This document shows, in pieces, positions 16,721 through 25,147 of a DNA stretch of 64,000 nt. Each line of letters begins with the position of its first letter. Position 1 is the stretch's first letter. The notes beneath the pieces are model-generated. The model was given only the letters and a program-made list of their open reading frames with translations. It ran no database searches and was not told the origin of the DNA. Position numbers and translations under genes: made by a program. Origin of the DNA: Gluconobacter roseus NBRC 3990 (lineage in GTDB: Bacteria; Pseudomonadota; Alphaproteobacteria; Acetobacterales; Acetobacteraceae). The stretch covers positions 62,001-126,000 of the forward strand of contig NZ_BJLY01000005.1 of the NCBI RefSeq assembly GCF_006538885.1, given 5' to 3'.

Positions 16721-17694
16721 TACCCGTTTTCTCTCCCAAGGGCCCAGAGCAGCAGGCCCTTCTGCGTGTGCAGGCGGTTTTCCGCCTCATCAAAGACAAC
16801 GGACGCCGGGCCTTCAAAGACTTCGGACGTCACTTCCTCTCCGATATGGGCAGGCAGACAGTGCAGGAACAGGGCATCAGGCGCAGCTTTCGCCATCAGG
16901 GCCGTGTCGACCTGATAGGGCTGGAAGGCCTTGAGCCGTCTTTCGCGATCCTTGTCCCCCATGCTGACCCATGTATCGGTCAGGACGGCATCGGCTCCGG
17001 CAACCGCTTCGGCCGGATCACGGAAGACCTCGATCGTCGCGCCATGGGCACGGGCCCAGTCTACCGCTTCGGGGTTGGGAGAGAAGCTCTCCGGCGTGGC
17101 CAGACGGACATTGAAGCCCAGAAGAGCTGCGCCTTCCATCAGAGACGTAGCGACATTGTTGCCGTCACCAATCCAGGCCAGCGTTTTCCCGCGGATCGGC
17201 CCGCGATGTTCCTCGAATGTCAGGACGTCCGCCAGGATCTGGATTGGATGGGAGACAGGCGTCAGGCCGTTGATGACCGGCACCGAACTCCATTTTGCCA
17301 GTTCGCGCAGATTGGCGTCATTGCCGGTCCGCAGCACGATCACGTCCAGAAAACGCGACAGCACGCGGGCGGTGTCCGCCACGGTCTCGCCCCGGCCAAG
17401 CTGCATGTCGCCCGGCGAAAGGACCGAAACCGACCCGCCAAGCTGTCCCATCCCGACCTCGAACGACACGCGGGTGCGCGTCGAAGGCTGGGCGAGGATC
17501 AGGCCCAGACTCCGGCCTTCAAGCGGGCGATCTGGGTGCAGCGGCTGGCGACGGCCGTTCTGCATCGCCTTGACCTTTGCGGACAGGTCAATGATCTGGC
17601 GGATGACCTCAGGCGTGAAATCGCGCAGATCGAGAAAATGCCGGGGCGCCTGCTGATCCGTGGCGGTCGTGCGGCTTGCAGTTGCTGCGCTCAC
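16720..17694 (-). CDS. argF: Ornithine carbamoyltransferase
   Basis: A 324-residue enzyme that makes citrulline from ornithine and carbamoyl phosphate in arginine synthesis. Translation starts at GTG 17694, which overlaps the argD stop (GTGA); an in-frame ATG 81 bases upstream lies inside argD. Motifs include the carbamoyl phosphate loop STRTR (QPSTRTRVSFE) and the ornithine-binding HCLPA near the C-terminus. The length is typical. It sits in the operon argD-argF-hslO and is followed directly by hslO. Confidence 0.95.
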   Translation of the reverse strand: MSAATASRTTATDQQAPRHFLDLRDFTPEVIRQIIDLSAKVKAMQNGRRQPLHPDRPLEGRSLGLILAQPSTRTRVSFEVGMGQLGGSVSVLSPGDMQLGRGETVADTARVLSRFLDVIVLRTGNDANLRELAKWSSVPVINGLTPVSHPIQILADVLTFEEHRGPIRGKTLAWIGDGNNVATSLMEGAALLGFNVRLATPESFSPNPEAVDWARAHGATIEVFRDPAEAVAGADAVLTDTWVSMGDKDRERRLKAFQPYQVDTALMAKAAPDALFLHCLPAHIGEEVTSEVFEGPASVVFDEAENRLHTQKGLLLWALGRENG

Positions 17695-18893
17695 GAGGCG
17701 TTCTCCTGGGTCTTTGTGGTCTGTGCGTTCAGAGCCGCGGCAGCCCGGATGAGCCGCTCGCACGCCTCGCGGCATTCAGCTTCCGTGACGATCAGGGGCG
17801 GAACGAGTCGCAGGACATTGTCTCCTGCGCCCACAGCCAGAAGATCCTGATCCAGAATCGCGGCCATGACATTGGCGACCGGCGGGACGCAGTGCAGTCC
17901 ACGCATCAGCCCGACTCCACGCACGCTGTCGAAAACACCCCCAGAGCGCTTCACGACATCCTCAAGCATGGCGCCAAAGGCGCTACCGACGGTCCGGACA
18001 TGTTCAAGGAAACCGGGGCTGAGCACTTCCTCCAGCACAGCAAGACCCGCCGAGCAGGCCAGCGGATTGCCTCCATAGGTGGTGCCATGAGAACCCGGCG
18101 TCAGGTGCTTTGCCACTTCTTCGGTCGCCAGAACGGCGCCGAGCGGGAAGCCACCGCCAATGCCCTTGGCTACGGAAATAATGTCCGGCTTCACATCATA
18201 GAGTTCATGGGCGAACAGGCGTCCCGTGCGGCCTACACCGGTCTGGACCTCATCGAAGCCCAGATAGAGTCCATATTCGTCACAGGCGGCGCGGAGGGCC
18301 GTCATGAATTCCCGCGTAGCCGGCTTGATGCCGCTCTCACCCTGCACCGGCTCGACGACGATACCAGCCGTCTCAGGTGTAATGGCCTCACGCAGCGTGT
18401 TGGTGTTGTTGAACGGCGCATGGTCGAACCCAGCCACAACTGGCCCGAAGCCTTTCTGATAGGCCGGATTACCGGTGGCCGAAATCATGCCCAGCGTCCG
18501 TCCGTGGAAGGCGCCGTTGAAGCACAGGATATGCGTGCGTTCCGGATGGCCGTTCTCGAACTGGGCGCGCCGGATCATCTTGACCATGGCCTCGTTGGCC
18601 TCGGCGCCCGAATTGCAGAACAGCACCGAGTCCGCAAACGTGTTCTGTACCAGAAGCTGTGCCAGCTTTTCAGCCTGGGGCACCCGGTACAGGTTCGAGA
18701 CATGCATGACCTTTGCGGCCTGATCCGCAATGGCCTTCACCAGTTTCGGGTGGGCATGTCCCAGCGAGGACACGGCAATGCCGGCCCCGAAATCCAGATA
18801 TCGTCGCCCGTTCGTCGCCGTCAGCCAGACGCCTTCGCCCTGCTCGAAAGCAAGGTCGGCACGTTTGTAATTCGGCATCAGCGCGGGGATCAT
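17691..18893 (-). CDS. argD: Acetylornithine aminotransferase
   Basis: A 400-residue class-III PLP aminotransferase that converts N-acetylglutamate semialdehyde to N-acetylornithine. The start is ATG 18893 (MIPALMPNYKRADL) behind AGAG; an ATG at 18980 would add 29 residues unlike the family. Visible features are the entry GRRYLDFGAGIAV, the PLP region SGAEANEAMVKMIRRA and the catalytic lysine in ISVAKGIGGGFPLGA. It is the first gene of the arg-hslO operon. The protein may also serve in lysine synthesis, as in many bacteria. Confidence 0.93.
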   Translation of the reverse strand: MIPALMPNYKRADLAFEQGEGVWLTATNGRRYLDFGAGIAVSSLGHAHPKLVKAIADQAAKVMHVSNLYRVPQAEKLAQLLVQNTFADSVLFCNSGAEANEAMVKMIRRAQFENGHPERTHILCFNGAFHGRTLGMISATGNPAYQKGFGPVVAGFDHAPFNNTNTLREAITPETAGIVVEPVQGESGIKPATREFMTALRAACDEYGLYLGFDEVQTGVGRTGRLFAHELYDVKPDIISVAKGIGGGFPLGAVLATEEVAKHLTPGSHGTTYGGNPLACSAGLAVLEEVLSPGFLEHVRTVGSAFGAMLEDVVKRSGGVFDSVRGVGLMRGLHCVPPVANVMAAILDQDLLAVGAGDNVLRLVPPLIVTEAECREACERLIRAAAALNAQTTKTQENAS

Positions 18894-18944
18894 GATGGAT
18901 CTCTGAATATCTGGTTGAAAACGAAACGGTTGTTGCGGAATCGC

Positions 18945-18974
18945 AAAACCCTGCTCTGGTTGCCCGGAGCAGGG
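18945..18974 (-). terminator. Rho-independent terminator of the D-aminopeptidase gene
   Basis: Read on the minus strand, an 8-bp perfect stem (CCCTGCTC and GAGCAGGG, 10-base loop) is followed by TTTTG. It lies 88 bases after the D-aminopeptidase stop and upstream of argD. A second short hairpin (19011-19028, GGGGTT/AACCCC) lies between them. The T run is short, so termination may be partial. Confidence 0.65.
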
Positions 18975-19061
18975 CTTCAAAATCCGCCTGTGTATAGTGA
19001 AGGGCGGAAAGGGGTTCCGTCAAACCCCATGACCGGATAACTGCCCTGCGCGGGGGCTGGG

Positions 19062-20639
19062 TCAGACGCGCTGATACACGAGATCCCGTGCCAGCCAGCA
19101 CCCGACCCGCACCGCGGCCACGCTGCTGCCCTGTCGCTCGAAGGCCAGCGTCCAGTCTCCCGGAGCCGTGTGATCAAGCGCGCGCGGGCAGGGGAGAACC
19201 CACACATCCCGTGCCAGACGCTGGAGCATTTCCATCCGGCCATCTCCGAGAATTCCCGAAAAACCGCCATAAACCACGCCACCTGCCAGCTCGATGGTGA
19301 CTTCGGCCTCGTCCAGTTCCTCGCAGCGATAGATCCCGGCCAGCTCGGCGATGTCCTCACCGGGCGTTTCATCGCAGCGCGTCAGAATACCCGTCCGGTT
19401 TTCGCCCGGACGTTCCATCACAGCTTCCGTGCCTTCCGCAGCATCCTGTGCCCTTATGACAACCGATCCTGCTTCAGCCCGCGTGGCCGAGACCCCCTCC
19501 AACAATTCCGGCACCATCAGATAGCGCAGCTTTGCGCCGCCCGGTGCAGGCTCGACTCGGGCCGACAGTCCCGTCTCACGCTCCAGATAGGTCCCATACA
19601 GCGCTGTCGGCTGCTGGGTACTGCGGTCCGGCTCGTAAGGAACGCCAAGTGCCGCAGCCAGTATCTGTGCCGCTGCAACCTGCGCCGCACTCATATGGTT
19701 AAACATGATCACGACCGACAGCCGTTCCGAAGCAACATGCAAACGATGCGAGCGCCAGCCCCGAAGAGCGCCACCATGCATCGTCACGTCCCGGCCGAAC
19801 ATTGTGCTGCGCTGCAGGCCGAATCCATAAGGTGCGGGCTGTCCGTCGCTGAACGTCACCGGGACGGTCAGGCGGCGGTAAAGGCTGTCCGGAGCATCAC
19901 GGGTTTCATCAATGAAGCGCTCCCATGCGATCATGTCATCAAGCGACGCCCCCAGTCCGGCATCGCCCGTCCACAGCACATTATTGACCGCCGGACGGAA
20001 GCCGCTCTCCACGGTCCCCTCATATCCGACGGTTCCATCCGGCATGGCGCGTGTCTCAGCCGCAAGAATCGCCCGTTCCATACCGACCGGATTGAAGATC
20101 GACGTCTGGAGTAGTTCAGCGAAGCTACGCCCCGTCCGATCCTGAAGAATGTCGGAAATCAGCCGGAAGTTCTGGTTTACATAGGAATAGGACGTGCCCG
20201 GCTGGAACTGGAGCGTCCGCGTTCCTTCAATGACACGCCGGGCCTCGCGGTCTCCGAAATCGCCTTCGATCGGCGCGCCATGCAGCATCGCCACAGCCCA
20301 GTAATCCCGCAGACCCGACTGGTTATGCGCCAGATGCAGCAGCCCCGGTGAGGGTTCATCCAACTGCGGCAGGCGCGCATCCACATCCCCATCCAGTTCG
20401 GACGGATCGTCATACAGGTCCAGCAGCGTTCCGCAGGTGAACTGCTTGGTGATGGAGCACATGCGGAACAGCGTGGACGGCGTGAACGGAATGCGACGTT
20501 CCACATTCGCATAGCCCCAGCCATGCCGGACCAGAACTTCTCCGTCCTTCAGAACGGCCACGGCCCCGCCGGGGCCGGGAAAGCGGGCAGGGAGGGCGGA
20601 GACGGCCGCTTCAAGACGGGCAGAAAATGAATCGCTCAT
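19062..20639 (-). CDS. dap: D-aminopeptidase, serine beta-lactamase-like fold
   Basis: A 525-residue protein closely matching the plan of Ochrobactrum D-aminopeptidase, which releases D-amino acids from the N-terminus of peptides. Catalytic motifs are in place: SxxK as S62-K65 (SITK), YxN as Y153-N155 (YVN) and HGG at 288-290. After the catalytic domain (to about residue 330) come two beta-barrel-like domains, which fit the three-domain structure. No signal peptide is seen, so it should act in the cytoplasm, perhaps on D-Ala peptides from wall turnover. It is divergent from recX. Confidence 0.85.
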   Translation of the reverse strand: MSDSFSARLEAAVSALPARFPGPGGAVAVLKDGEVLVRHGWGYANVERRIPFTPSTLFRMCSITKQFTCGTLLDLYDDPSELDGDVDARLPQLDEPSPGLLHLAHNQSGLRDYWAVAMLHGAPIEGDFGDREARRVIEGTRTLQFQPGTSYSYVNQNFRLISDILQDRTGRSFAELLQTSIFNPVGMERAILAAETRAMPDGTVGYEGTVESGFRPAVNNVLWTGDAGLGASLDDMIAWERFIDETRDAPDSLYRRLTVPVTFSDGQPAPYGFGLQRSTMFGRDVTMHGGALRGWRSHRLHVASERLSVVIMFNHMSAAQVAAAQILAAALGVPYEPDRSTQQPTALYGTYLERETGLSARVEPAPGGAKLRYLMVPELLEGVSATRAEAGSVVIRAQDAAEGTEAVMERPGENRTGILTRCDETPGEDIAELAGIYRCEELDEAEVTIELAGGVVYGGFSGILGDGRMEMLQRLARDVWVLPCPRALDHTAPGDWTLAFERQGSSVAAVRVGCWLARDLVYQRV

Positions 20640-20705
20640 GGATGGAATGATGGCTGCAAGGCGTCTTGCCGTAAATGCCTTTCACGCCGCATACTCCGAA
20701 GCATT

Positions 20706-21320
20706 ATGGAGGACAGTCCCGCCCCGCCACCTATTCCGGATGCCGCGTCCCTGCGTGAAGCGGCGCTGGCCCATCTCGCCCGCTTCGCCACAACCGAACA
20801 GGGTCTGCGTCAGGTGCTGGACCGCCGCCTGCGCCGCTGGGGCGTGCGCGCCTCCCGTGCGGGACTACCGAACGAAGACATCGAATCCACTATTGCTGCC
20901 ATCCGCCCCGCCATCGACGGAATCGTCGCATCCATGACCGATCTCGGTGCGGTGGATGATGCCGGCTATGCCCGCAATCGCGCCGTCAGCCTGACCCGGA
21001 CCGGCCGCTCCCGCCGGGCTGTGGAAGCCCATCTCGCTAACAAGGGCGTGGATCAGGACACGACCCGCGAAGCCCTCAACGACTCGCTCGGCGAACGCTC
21101 GGACAGCAGCGCGCAGGACGCGGAACTCGCCGCAGCCCTCGTTCTGGCCCGCAAGCGCCGCCTCGGCCCGTTCCAGAGACCGGACCGCGAAGAAGAAGAG
21201 CCGCTCAAGGCGCTGGGCGTCTTCGCCCGCAATGGCTTCTCCCGCGATGTGGCGCAGAGCGTGCTCGACATGGACCCCGATGAGGCGGAAGACCGCATCA
21301 TCGCGTTCCGCAGTCTCTGA
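20706..21320 (+). CDS. recX: RecX-family regulator of RecA
   Basis: A 204-residue basic helical protein with the RecX repeat layout. RecX caps and destabilises RecA filaments and so tunes recombination and the SOS response. The family pattern is seen as LGAVDDAGYARNRAVSLTRTGRSRRAVEAHL near residues 80-115, and again more weakly at the C-terminus with LGVFARNGFSRDVAQSVLDMD. No recA is present in the window. The next gene follows within 6 bases. The start at 20706 has no strong ribosome site, but no better one is available. Confidence 0.85.
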   Translation: MEDSPAPPPIPDAASLREAALAHLARFATTEQGLRQVLDRRLRRWGVRASRAGLPNEDIESTIAAIRPAIDGIVASMTDLGAVDDAGYARNRAVSLTRTGRSRRAVEAHLANKGVDQDTTREALNDSLGERSDSSAQDAELAAALVLARKRRLGPFQRPDREEEEPLKALGVFARNGFSRDVAQSVLDMDPDEAEDRIIAFRSL

Positions 21321-21325
21321 CGGTG

Positions 21326-21811
21326 ATGATGTCCCGCGTTCTCCGCTTCCTGCCTCTTGGTCTTCTCGTGATCCTCGGGGCGTGCGGCAACCGCTATGAA
21401 TACAGCCGCGCCAGCTTCAATGGTCCGCTGCAATGCGCACCCTATGTCCGGGAGCGGACCGGCCTGAAACTCAGCGGAACTGCGGCCTCATGGTGGCGGC
21501 AGTCCATCGGACGCTATGGTCATACCCACGTCCCGCGACCCGGAGAGGTGCTTGTCTTCCGCGCGACGTCCCGCGTGCCCAGCGGGCATGTCTCCATCGT
21601 GCGCCGGCAGATTTCGGACCGGACGATCCTCGTCGATCATGCCAACTGGGAGCCCGGCCGCATTGACCGCGCCGTGCCTGTCACGGATGTTTCCGCCCGC
21701 AATGACTGGACGCTGGTGCGGGTCTGGTGGGCTCCGGTTCACAGCCTCGGAAAGCGCGCCTATCCGACCTACGGGTTCATTTCATCGCAGGACATTGACG
21801 ACGCTTCCTGA
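21326..21811 (+). CDS. CHAP-domain lipoprotein, probable cell-wall amidase/endopeptidase
   Basis: About 161 residues. Three adjacent start codons (GTG 21323, ATG 21326, ATG 21329) are possible. The N-terminus is a lipoprotein signal with the lipobox ILGAC. The rest is a CHAP domain: a likely catalytic Cys in QCAPYVR, a conserved His in GHVSIV and a polar residue in the following strand (LVDHAN). CHAP proteins cut peptidoglycan peptide bonds. A lipid anchor would keep it in the periplasm at a membrane. The link to neighbours recX and tatA is only positional. Confidence 0.8.
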   Translation: MMSRVLRFLPLGLLVILGACGNRYEYSRASFNGPLQCAPYVRERTGLKLSGTAASWWRQSIGRYGHTHVPRPGEVLVFRATSRVPSGHVSIVRRQISDRTILVDHANWEPGRIDRAVPVTDVSARNDWTLVRVWWAPVHSLGKRAYPTYGFISSQDIDDAS

Positions 21812-21832
21812 GAGGAACGCTTGCACAATCGT

Positions 21833-21867
21833 CCAAGCCTTGCCACATGATGGTGGCCTTGGCTTTT
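21833..21867 (+). terminator. Bulged hairpin before tatA, possible terminator or attenuator
   Basis: CCAAG (21833-21837) and GCCAC (21842-21846) pair with GTGGC (21853-21857) and CTTGG (21858-21862), leaving a 4-base bulge and a 6-base loop. TTTT follows one base later. It would separate the CHAP gene from tatA. The imperfect stem makes this tentative. Confidence 0.4.
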
Positions 21868-21881
21868 CGGAGTAATACATT

Positions 21882-22136
21882 ATGGGCAGCATGAGCCCCG
21901 TTCACTGGCTGATCCTGGCGGTCGTCCTGCTCGTCGTGTTTGGCGGCGGCGGCAAAATCAGCGGCCTGATGGGAGACTTCGCAAAGGGCATCAAGTCCTT
22001 CAAGAAGAACATGGCTGATGATGAATCCATGAGCGCGCCGGAAGCCGGTCAGGCTCCGGGTCACATCTCGCCGCCGAACCAGAACCCTGGCTACAACCAG
22101 ACGACCACCAGCGAAACGCACCGCAACCAGGCCTGA
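21882..22136 (+). CDS. tatA: Sec-independent translocase subunit TatA
   Basis: An 84-residue protein with the TatA plan: a short periplasmic start, one transmembrane helix at about residues 8-22 ([16 protein letters not shown]), the conserved hinge GGGGKI, an amphipathic helix ([16 protein letters not shown]) and a disordered tail. TatA oligomers form the pore that exports folded, cofactor-bearing proteins with twin-arginine signals. Several such candidates are in this window (gluconate dehydrogenase small subunit, the cupin at 56558). tatB and tatC are not nearby. The ribosome site CGGAG fits this start. The stop overlaps mtnB by one base. Confidence 0.92.
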   Translation: MGSMSPVHWLILAVVLLVVFGGGGKISGLMGDFAKGIKSFKKNMADDESMSAPEAGQAPGHISPPNQNPGYNQTTTSETHRNQA

Positions 22137-22759
22137 TGCAGACCAGGGTTGATGAAAGCTGGAGCAATGCCTGCCGCCAGATCGTGCAGGCAGGTCAGCG
22201 AATGGACCAGCGTGGCTGGGTGCCGGCTACGGCGGGCAACCTGTCCTGCCGCCTGCCGGATGGCCGTATCGCAATCACGCGCTCGGGCGGCCACAAAGGC
22301 TTCCTGACGGACAGCGACGTCATCGAGATCACTCCCGATGGCGTTCCCGTTGATTCCGCAAACCGTGCCAGCGCGGAAACACTCCTACACACGCAGCTTT
22401 ATGCGCATGATCCCGCAATCGGGGCCGTGCTGCATGGTCACTCTGTCGCTGCGACCATCCTGTCCATGGATGAACCCTCCGACGCGATCACGCTTGCGAG
22501 CTACGAGGTCCTCAAGGTGTTCGAGGGACAGACGACCCACGAGACCAGCCTTGAACTGCCACTGTTCCACAATGATCAGGACATCGCGCGTCTGGCCACG
22601 GTCGTCGCGCCGAAGCTGGCGGACATGCAGCTCGGCTATCTGATCCGCGGCCATGGTGTGTATGTCTGGGGCAAGGACATGTTCACCGCCCTGGCCCGTC
22701 TCGAAGGGCTCGAGTTCCTGCTGGCCTGCGAACTGGCCCGTCTGCAGAAGAAGGCCTGA
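22136..22759 (+). CDS. mtnB: Methylthioribulose-1-phosphate dehydratase
   Basis: A 207-residue class-II aldolase-family protein that dehydrates 5-methylthioribulose 1-phosphate in methionine salvage. Family features are VPATAGNLSCRLPDG near residue 30, the zinc-binding VLHGHSVAA near 99, and RGHGVYVWGKD near 170 with a third His ligand. Other class-II aldolases such as ribulose-phosphate epimerases share the fold, but the next two genes are mtnD and mtnC, which settles the call. The ATG shares one base with the tatA stop. Confidence 0.93.
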   Translation: MQTRVDESWSNACRQIVQAGQRMDQRGWVPATAGNLSCRLPDGRIAITRSGGHKGFLTDSDVIEITPDGVPVDSANRASAETLLHTQLYAHDPAIGAVLHGHSVAATILSMDEPSDAITLASYEVLKVFEGQTTHETSLELPLFHNDQDIARLATVVAPKLADMQLGYLIRGHGVYVWGKDMFTALARLEGLEFLLACELARLQKKA

Positions 22760-22761
22760 CC

Positions 22762-23328
22762 ATGAGCCGGCTGACCGTCTATCGCGACGATGCTCCCGAT
22801 ACGATCCTGCTGGACGTCACCACGCCCGGCGAGATCGCGGAGACCCTGCGTCCCCACAACATCCGTTTCGACCGCTGGTCCGCTCCCGTCACACCGGCGC
22901 CCGACGCGGCGGCGGAAGAGGTGCTGAACGCCTATCGTCCCTATCTCGATACCCTGATGGGTGAGACAGGTGCTGGCAGTGCAGACGTTGTGCGGATCAA
23001 CGCGTCCATGCCAAATCTCCCGGAGCTTCGGAAAAAATTCCTGTCCGAACACACCCATAGCGAAGATGAAGTCCGCTTCTTCGTGCACGGACAGGGGGCG
23101 TTCGTCCTGCATATCCGCGGACGCGTCTATTCCGTCCTATGTACCGAAGGCGACCTGATTTCCGTGCCCGCAGGCATCCCGCACTGGTTCGACGCCGGAC
23201 CGTCGCCGGATGTCGTGGCCCTGCGCGTCTTTACCGACACGACCGGCTGGATCGCGCAGTATACCGGCGATGACATTGCCAACCGTTTCCCGGCCGAAGT
23301 GCCTGCCGAATCCTCCGGCAACTCCTGA
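22762..23328 (+). CDS. mtnD: Acireductone dioxygenase
   Basis: A 188-residue cupin enzyme of the ARD family. It cleaves acireductone with oxygen, giving the keto-acid precursor of methionine when iron is bound or an off-pathway reaction with nickel. The metal ligands are all present: H97 and H99 in EHTHSEDE, E103, and H141 in GIPHWFD. The length matches the family. It begins two bases after mtnB and precedes mtnC by nine bases. Confidence 0.95.
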   Translation: MSRLTVYRDDAPDTILLDVTTPGEIAETLRPHNIRFDRWSAPVTPAPDAAAEEVLNAYRPYLDTLMGETGAGSADVVRINASMPNLPELRKKFLSEHTHSEDEVRFFVHGQGAFVLHIRGRVYSVLCTEGDLISVPAGIPHWFDAGPSPDVVALRVFTDTTGWIAQYTGDDIANRFPAEVPAESSGNS

Positions 23329-23337
23329 AAGTTTCCC

Positions 23338-24021
23338 ATGATCCGTCTCGTCCTGCTTGATATCGAGGGCACAACCCTGCCGATTTCTTTCGTGCGGGAC
23401 GTCATGTTTCCCTATGCCGCGAAAGCCCTGCCGGCCCTGATGCAGGACCATACGAACCCGACGGTCGTGGGTGCCCGCGCGGATATCGTCATGGAGCATC
23501 CGGGGCAGGACCCGCTGAAGGTCTGTCAGGACTGGATGAAGGCGGACGTGAAGGCCGCACCCCTCAAGACGCTTCAGGGTCTGACCTGGCGTCAGGGTTT
23601 CGAGGACGGTACCCTGAAAGCGGATCTCTATCCCGATGTCCCGCCCGCTCTGGAAGCATGGTCCAAAGGCGGTCTGCGTCTGGCTATCTATTCCTCCGGC
23701 TCCATCCCGTCCCAGAAGCTGCTTTACGGCCATAGCGAACAGGGTGATCTGACGCCGCTGTTCGAGGATTTCTTCGATCTTTCGACTGGCGGAAAAAAAG
23801 ACGCGGCCTCCTATGAAAAGATTACCGCCGCAGTTGGGCTACCTCCGGCCGAAATCCTGTTCCTGTCCGATATCGGCGCCGAGTTGGACGCCGCCCAGAG
23901 GGCAGGACTGACTGCCTGCCAGCTCGTCCGCGAGCAGGACGGCACTGTTCCCCATCCGGGCGTGCCACAGGCCCCAGACCTGAATGCCGTCTCCACCCAG
24001 TTCGGCTTGCCTGTCGCATGA
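23338..24021 (+). CDS. mtnC: Enolase-phosphatase E1
   Basis: A 227-residue HAD-family enzyme that enolises and dephosphorylates 2,3-diketomethylthiopentyl phosphate to acireductone. HAD motif I is LLDIEGTT, with catalytic D8 and the D/E pattern typical for MtnC. Motif II is seen as YSSGSIPSQK, and motif IV as LSDIGAELDAA. It completes the enzyme trio mtnB-mtnD-mtnC in this operon. mtnA and mtnP/mtnN are not in the window. The stop overlaps the ribF start (ATGA). Confidence 0.94.
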   Translation: MIRLVLLDIEGTTLPISFVRDVMFPYAAKALPALMQDHTNPTVVGARADIVMEHPGQDPLKVCQDWMKADVKAAPLKTLQGLTWRQGFEDGTLKADLYPDVPPALEAWSKGGLRLAIYSSGSIPSQKLLYGHSEQGDLTPLFEDFFDLSTGGKKDAASYEKITAAVGLPPAEILFLSDIGAELDAAQRAGLTACQLVREQDGTVPHPGVPQAPDLNAVSTQFGLPVA

Positions 24022-24941
24022 TCCTGCATACGGACTGGCGCAATATTCCGGCCTCTGCCCGCAATACGGTTGCGGCCCTGGGTAATTTCGACGGCGTGCA
24101 TCGCGGGCATGTCCATCTGCTCGACACGCTACGGATGGCGCGTCCCGACCACCCGCTTTCGGTCGTCACGTTCGATCCCCATCCCCGTACACTGTTCCGC
24201 CCGCAGGACCCGCCCTTTCGCCTGATGCTGCCGGATGTCCGCGCTGCCGCTCTCGGTGCGCAGGGTGTGGACCATGTCTTCCAGATCCCGTTCGATGCGG
24301 TGTTTTCCCGCCTGAGCGCCGATCGGTTCGTGAACGACGTGCTGGTGAACGGCCTTGGCGTGGCCCATGTGGCCTGCGGAGCGGATTTCGCGTTCGGTCA
24401 TCGTCGCACCGGCAATATCGAGCGCCTTGAAGCCCTTCTGGCTCCTCACGGAATCGGCCTGACCATCGTACCCCAGCTTTCCGATGAAGGCGGTCCGATC
24501 TCCTCAAGCCGCATCCGTCGCCTGTTGCAGGAAGGCTATCCCCAGCGCGCGGCGCAGGAACTCGGGCGTCCCTGGAGCATCACTGGCCCCGTCATGCACG
24601 GAGACCAGCGTGGACGCCTCCTCGGCTTCCCGACCGCCAACATCCCCCTGACGCAGCATGTCGAACCCGCACGCGGCGTCTATGCCGCGCGCGTCACGCT
24701 GCCGGATGGGCGCGTCATCCCCGGCGTCGCCAATATTGGCCGCCGTCCGACCATCAATGACGGTCAGGAAAGCCGGCTTGAAGTCCATCTCTTCGATTTC
24801 AACGAAGACCTGTACGGCCAGACCCTGAGCGTCGCGCTAATCGCGCTTCTGCGCGAAGAGAAGAAGTTTTCCGGTCTGGATGAACTCAAGGCCCAGATCG
24901 CAGCAGATGCCGTGCAGGCGCGGGTCATTCTCGGCGTCTGA
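24018..24941 (+). CDS. ribF: Bifunctional riboflavin kinase / FAD synthetase
   Basis: A 307-residue two-domain enzyme that makes FMN from riboflavin and FAD from FMN. The N-terminal FAD synthetase domain has the nucleotidyltransferase entry GNFDGVHRGH and VVTFDPHPR, then ISSSRIRRLL. The C-terminal kinase domain has GRLLGFPTANI and GVANIGRRPTIN. Flavin supply suits the many flavoproteins of this organism. It is the last gene before a strong terminator. Confidence 0.95.
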   Translation: MILHTDWRNIPASARNTVAALGNFDGVHRGHVHLLDTLRMARPDHPLSVVTFDPHPRTLFRPQDPPFRLMLPDVRAAALGAQGVDHVFQIPFDAVFSRLSADRFVNDVLVNGLGVAHVACGADFAFGHRRTGNIERLEALLAPHGIGLTIVPQLSDEGGPISSSRIRRLLQEGYPQRAAQELGRPWSITGPVMHGDQRGRLLGFPTANIPLTQHVEPARGVYAARVTLPDGRVIPGVANIGRRPTINDGQESRLEVHLFDFNEDLYGQTLSVALIALLREEKKFSGLDELKAQIAADAVQARVILGV

Positions 24942-24972
24942 TTCCCTTCATTCATTTCCAAATTCTGCTGAA

Positions 24973-25003
24973 CCCCTTCTTCGCCGTCGGAGAAGGGGTT
25001 TTT
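24973..25003 (+). terminator. Rho-independent terminator after ribF
   Basis: CCCCTTCT (24973-24980) pairs perfectly with AGAAGGGG (24991-24998) around a 10-base loop and is followed by TTTTT. It lies 31 bases after the ribF stop and closes the tatA-mtn-ribF unit before the iron-regulated receptor gene. Confidence 0.9.
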
Positions 25004-25045
25004 GCCGTATGTCGTTCTGTGTCGTTTTCGCCACAATCAGACAAA

Positions 25046-25098
25046 GAGAATGAGAATCTTTCGCAATGTTGCTGAATCTGTATTGAGAATTATTCGCA
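25046..25098 (+). promoter_or_regulatory. Two tandem Fur-like boxes upstream of the siderophore receptor
   Basis: Bases 25046-25064 match the 19-base Fur consensus at about 14 positions by eye. The 15-base units TGAGAATCTTTCGCA (25051-25065) and TGAGAATTATTCGCA (25084-25098) are near-identical direct repeats 33 bases apart, close to three helical turns. This spacing would allow cooperative repression by iron-loaded Fur about 50-100 bases before the receptor start. Promoter hexamers cannot be placed with confidence. Confidence 0.65.
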
Positions 25099-25147
25099 TT
25101 AACATTTTAAGGGCAGCATCCGTTTTCGTTTGCAGGATCGTGATCCG

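Noticed and set aside
16594-17850. Open frame of 418 codons on the plus strand opposite argF
   Set aside because: argF has all catalytic motifs on the minus strand; the plus frame is a composition shadow rich in Arg and Gly.
17676-19040. Open frame of 454 codons on the plus strand opposite argD
   Set aside because: argD is clearly coding on the minus strand; the plus frame shows no recognisable domain and no ribosome site.
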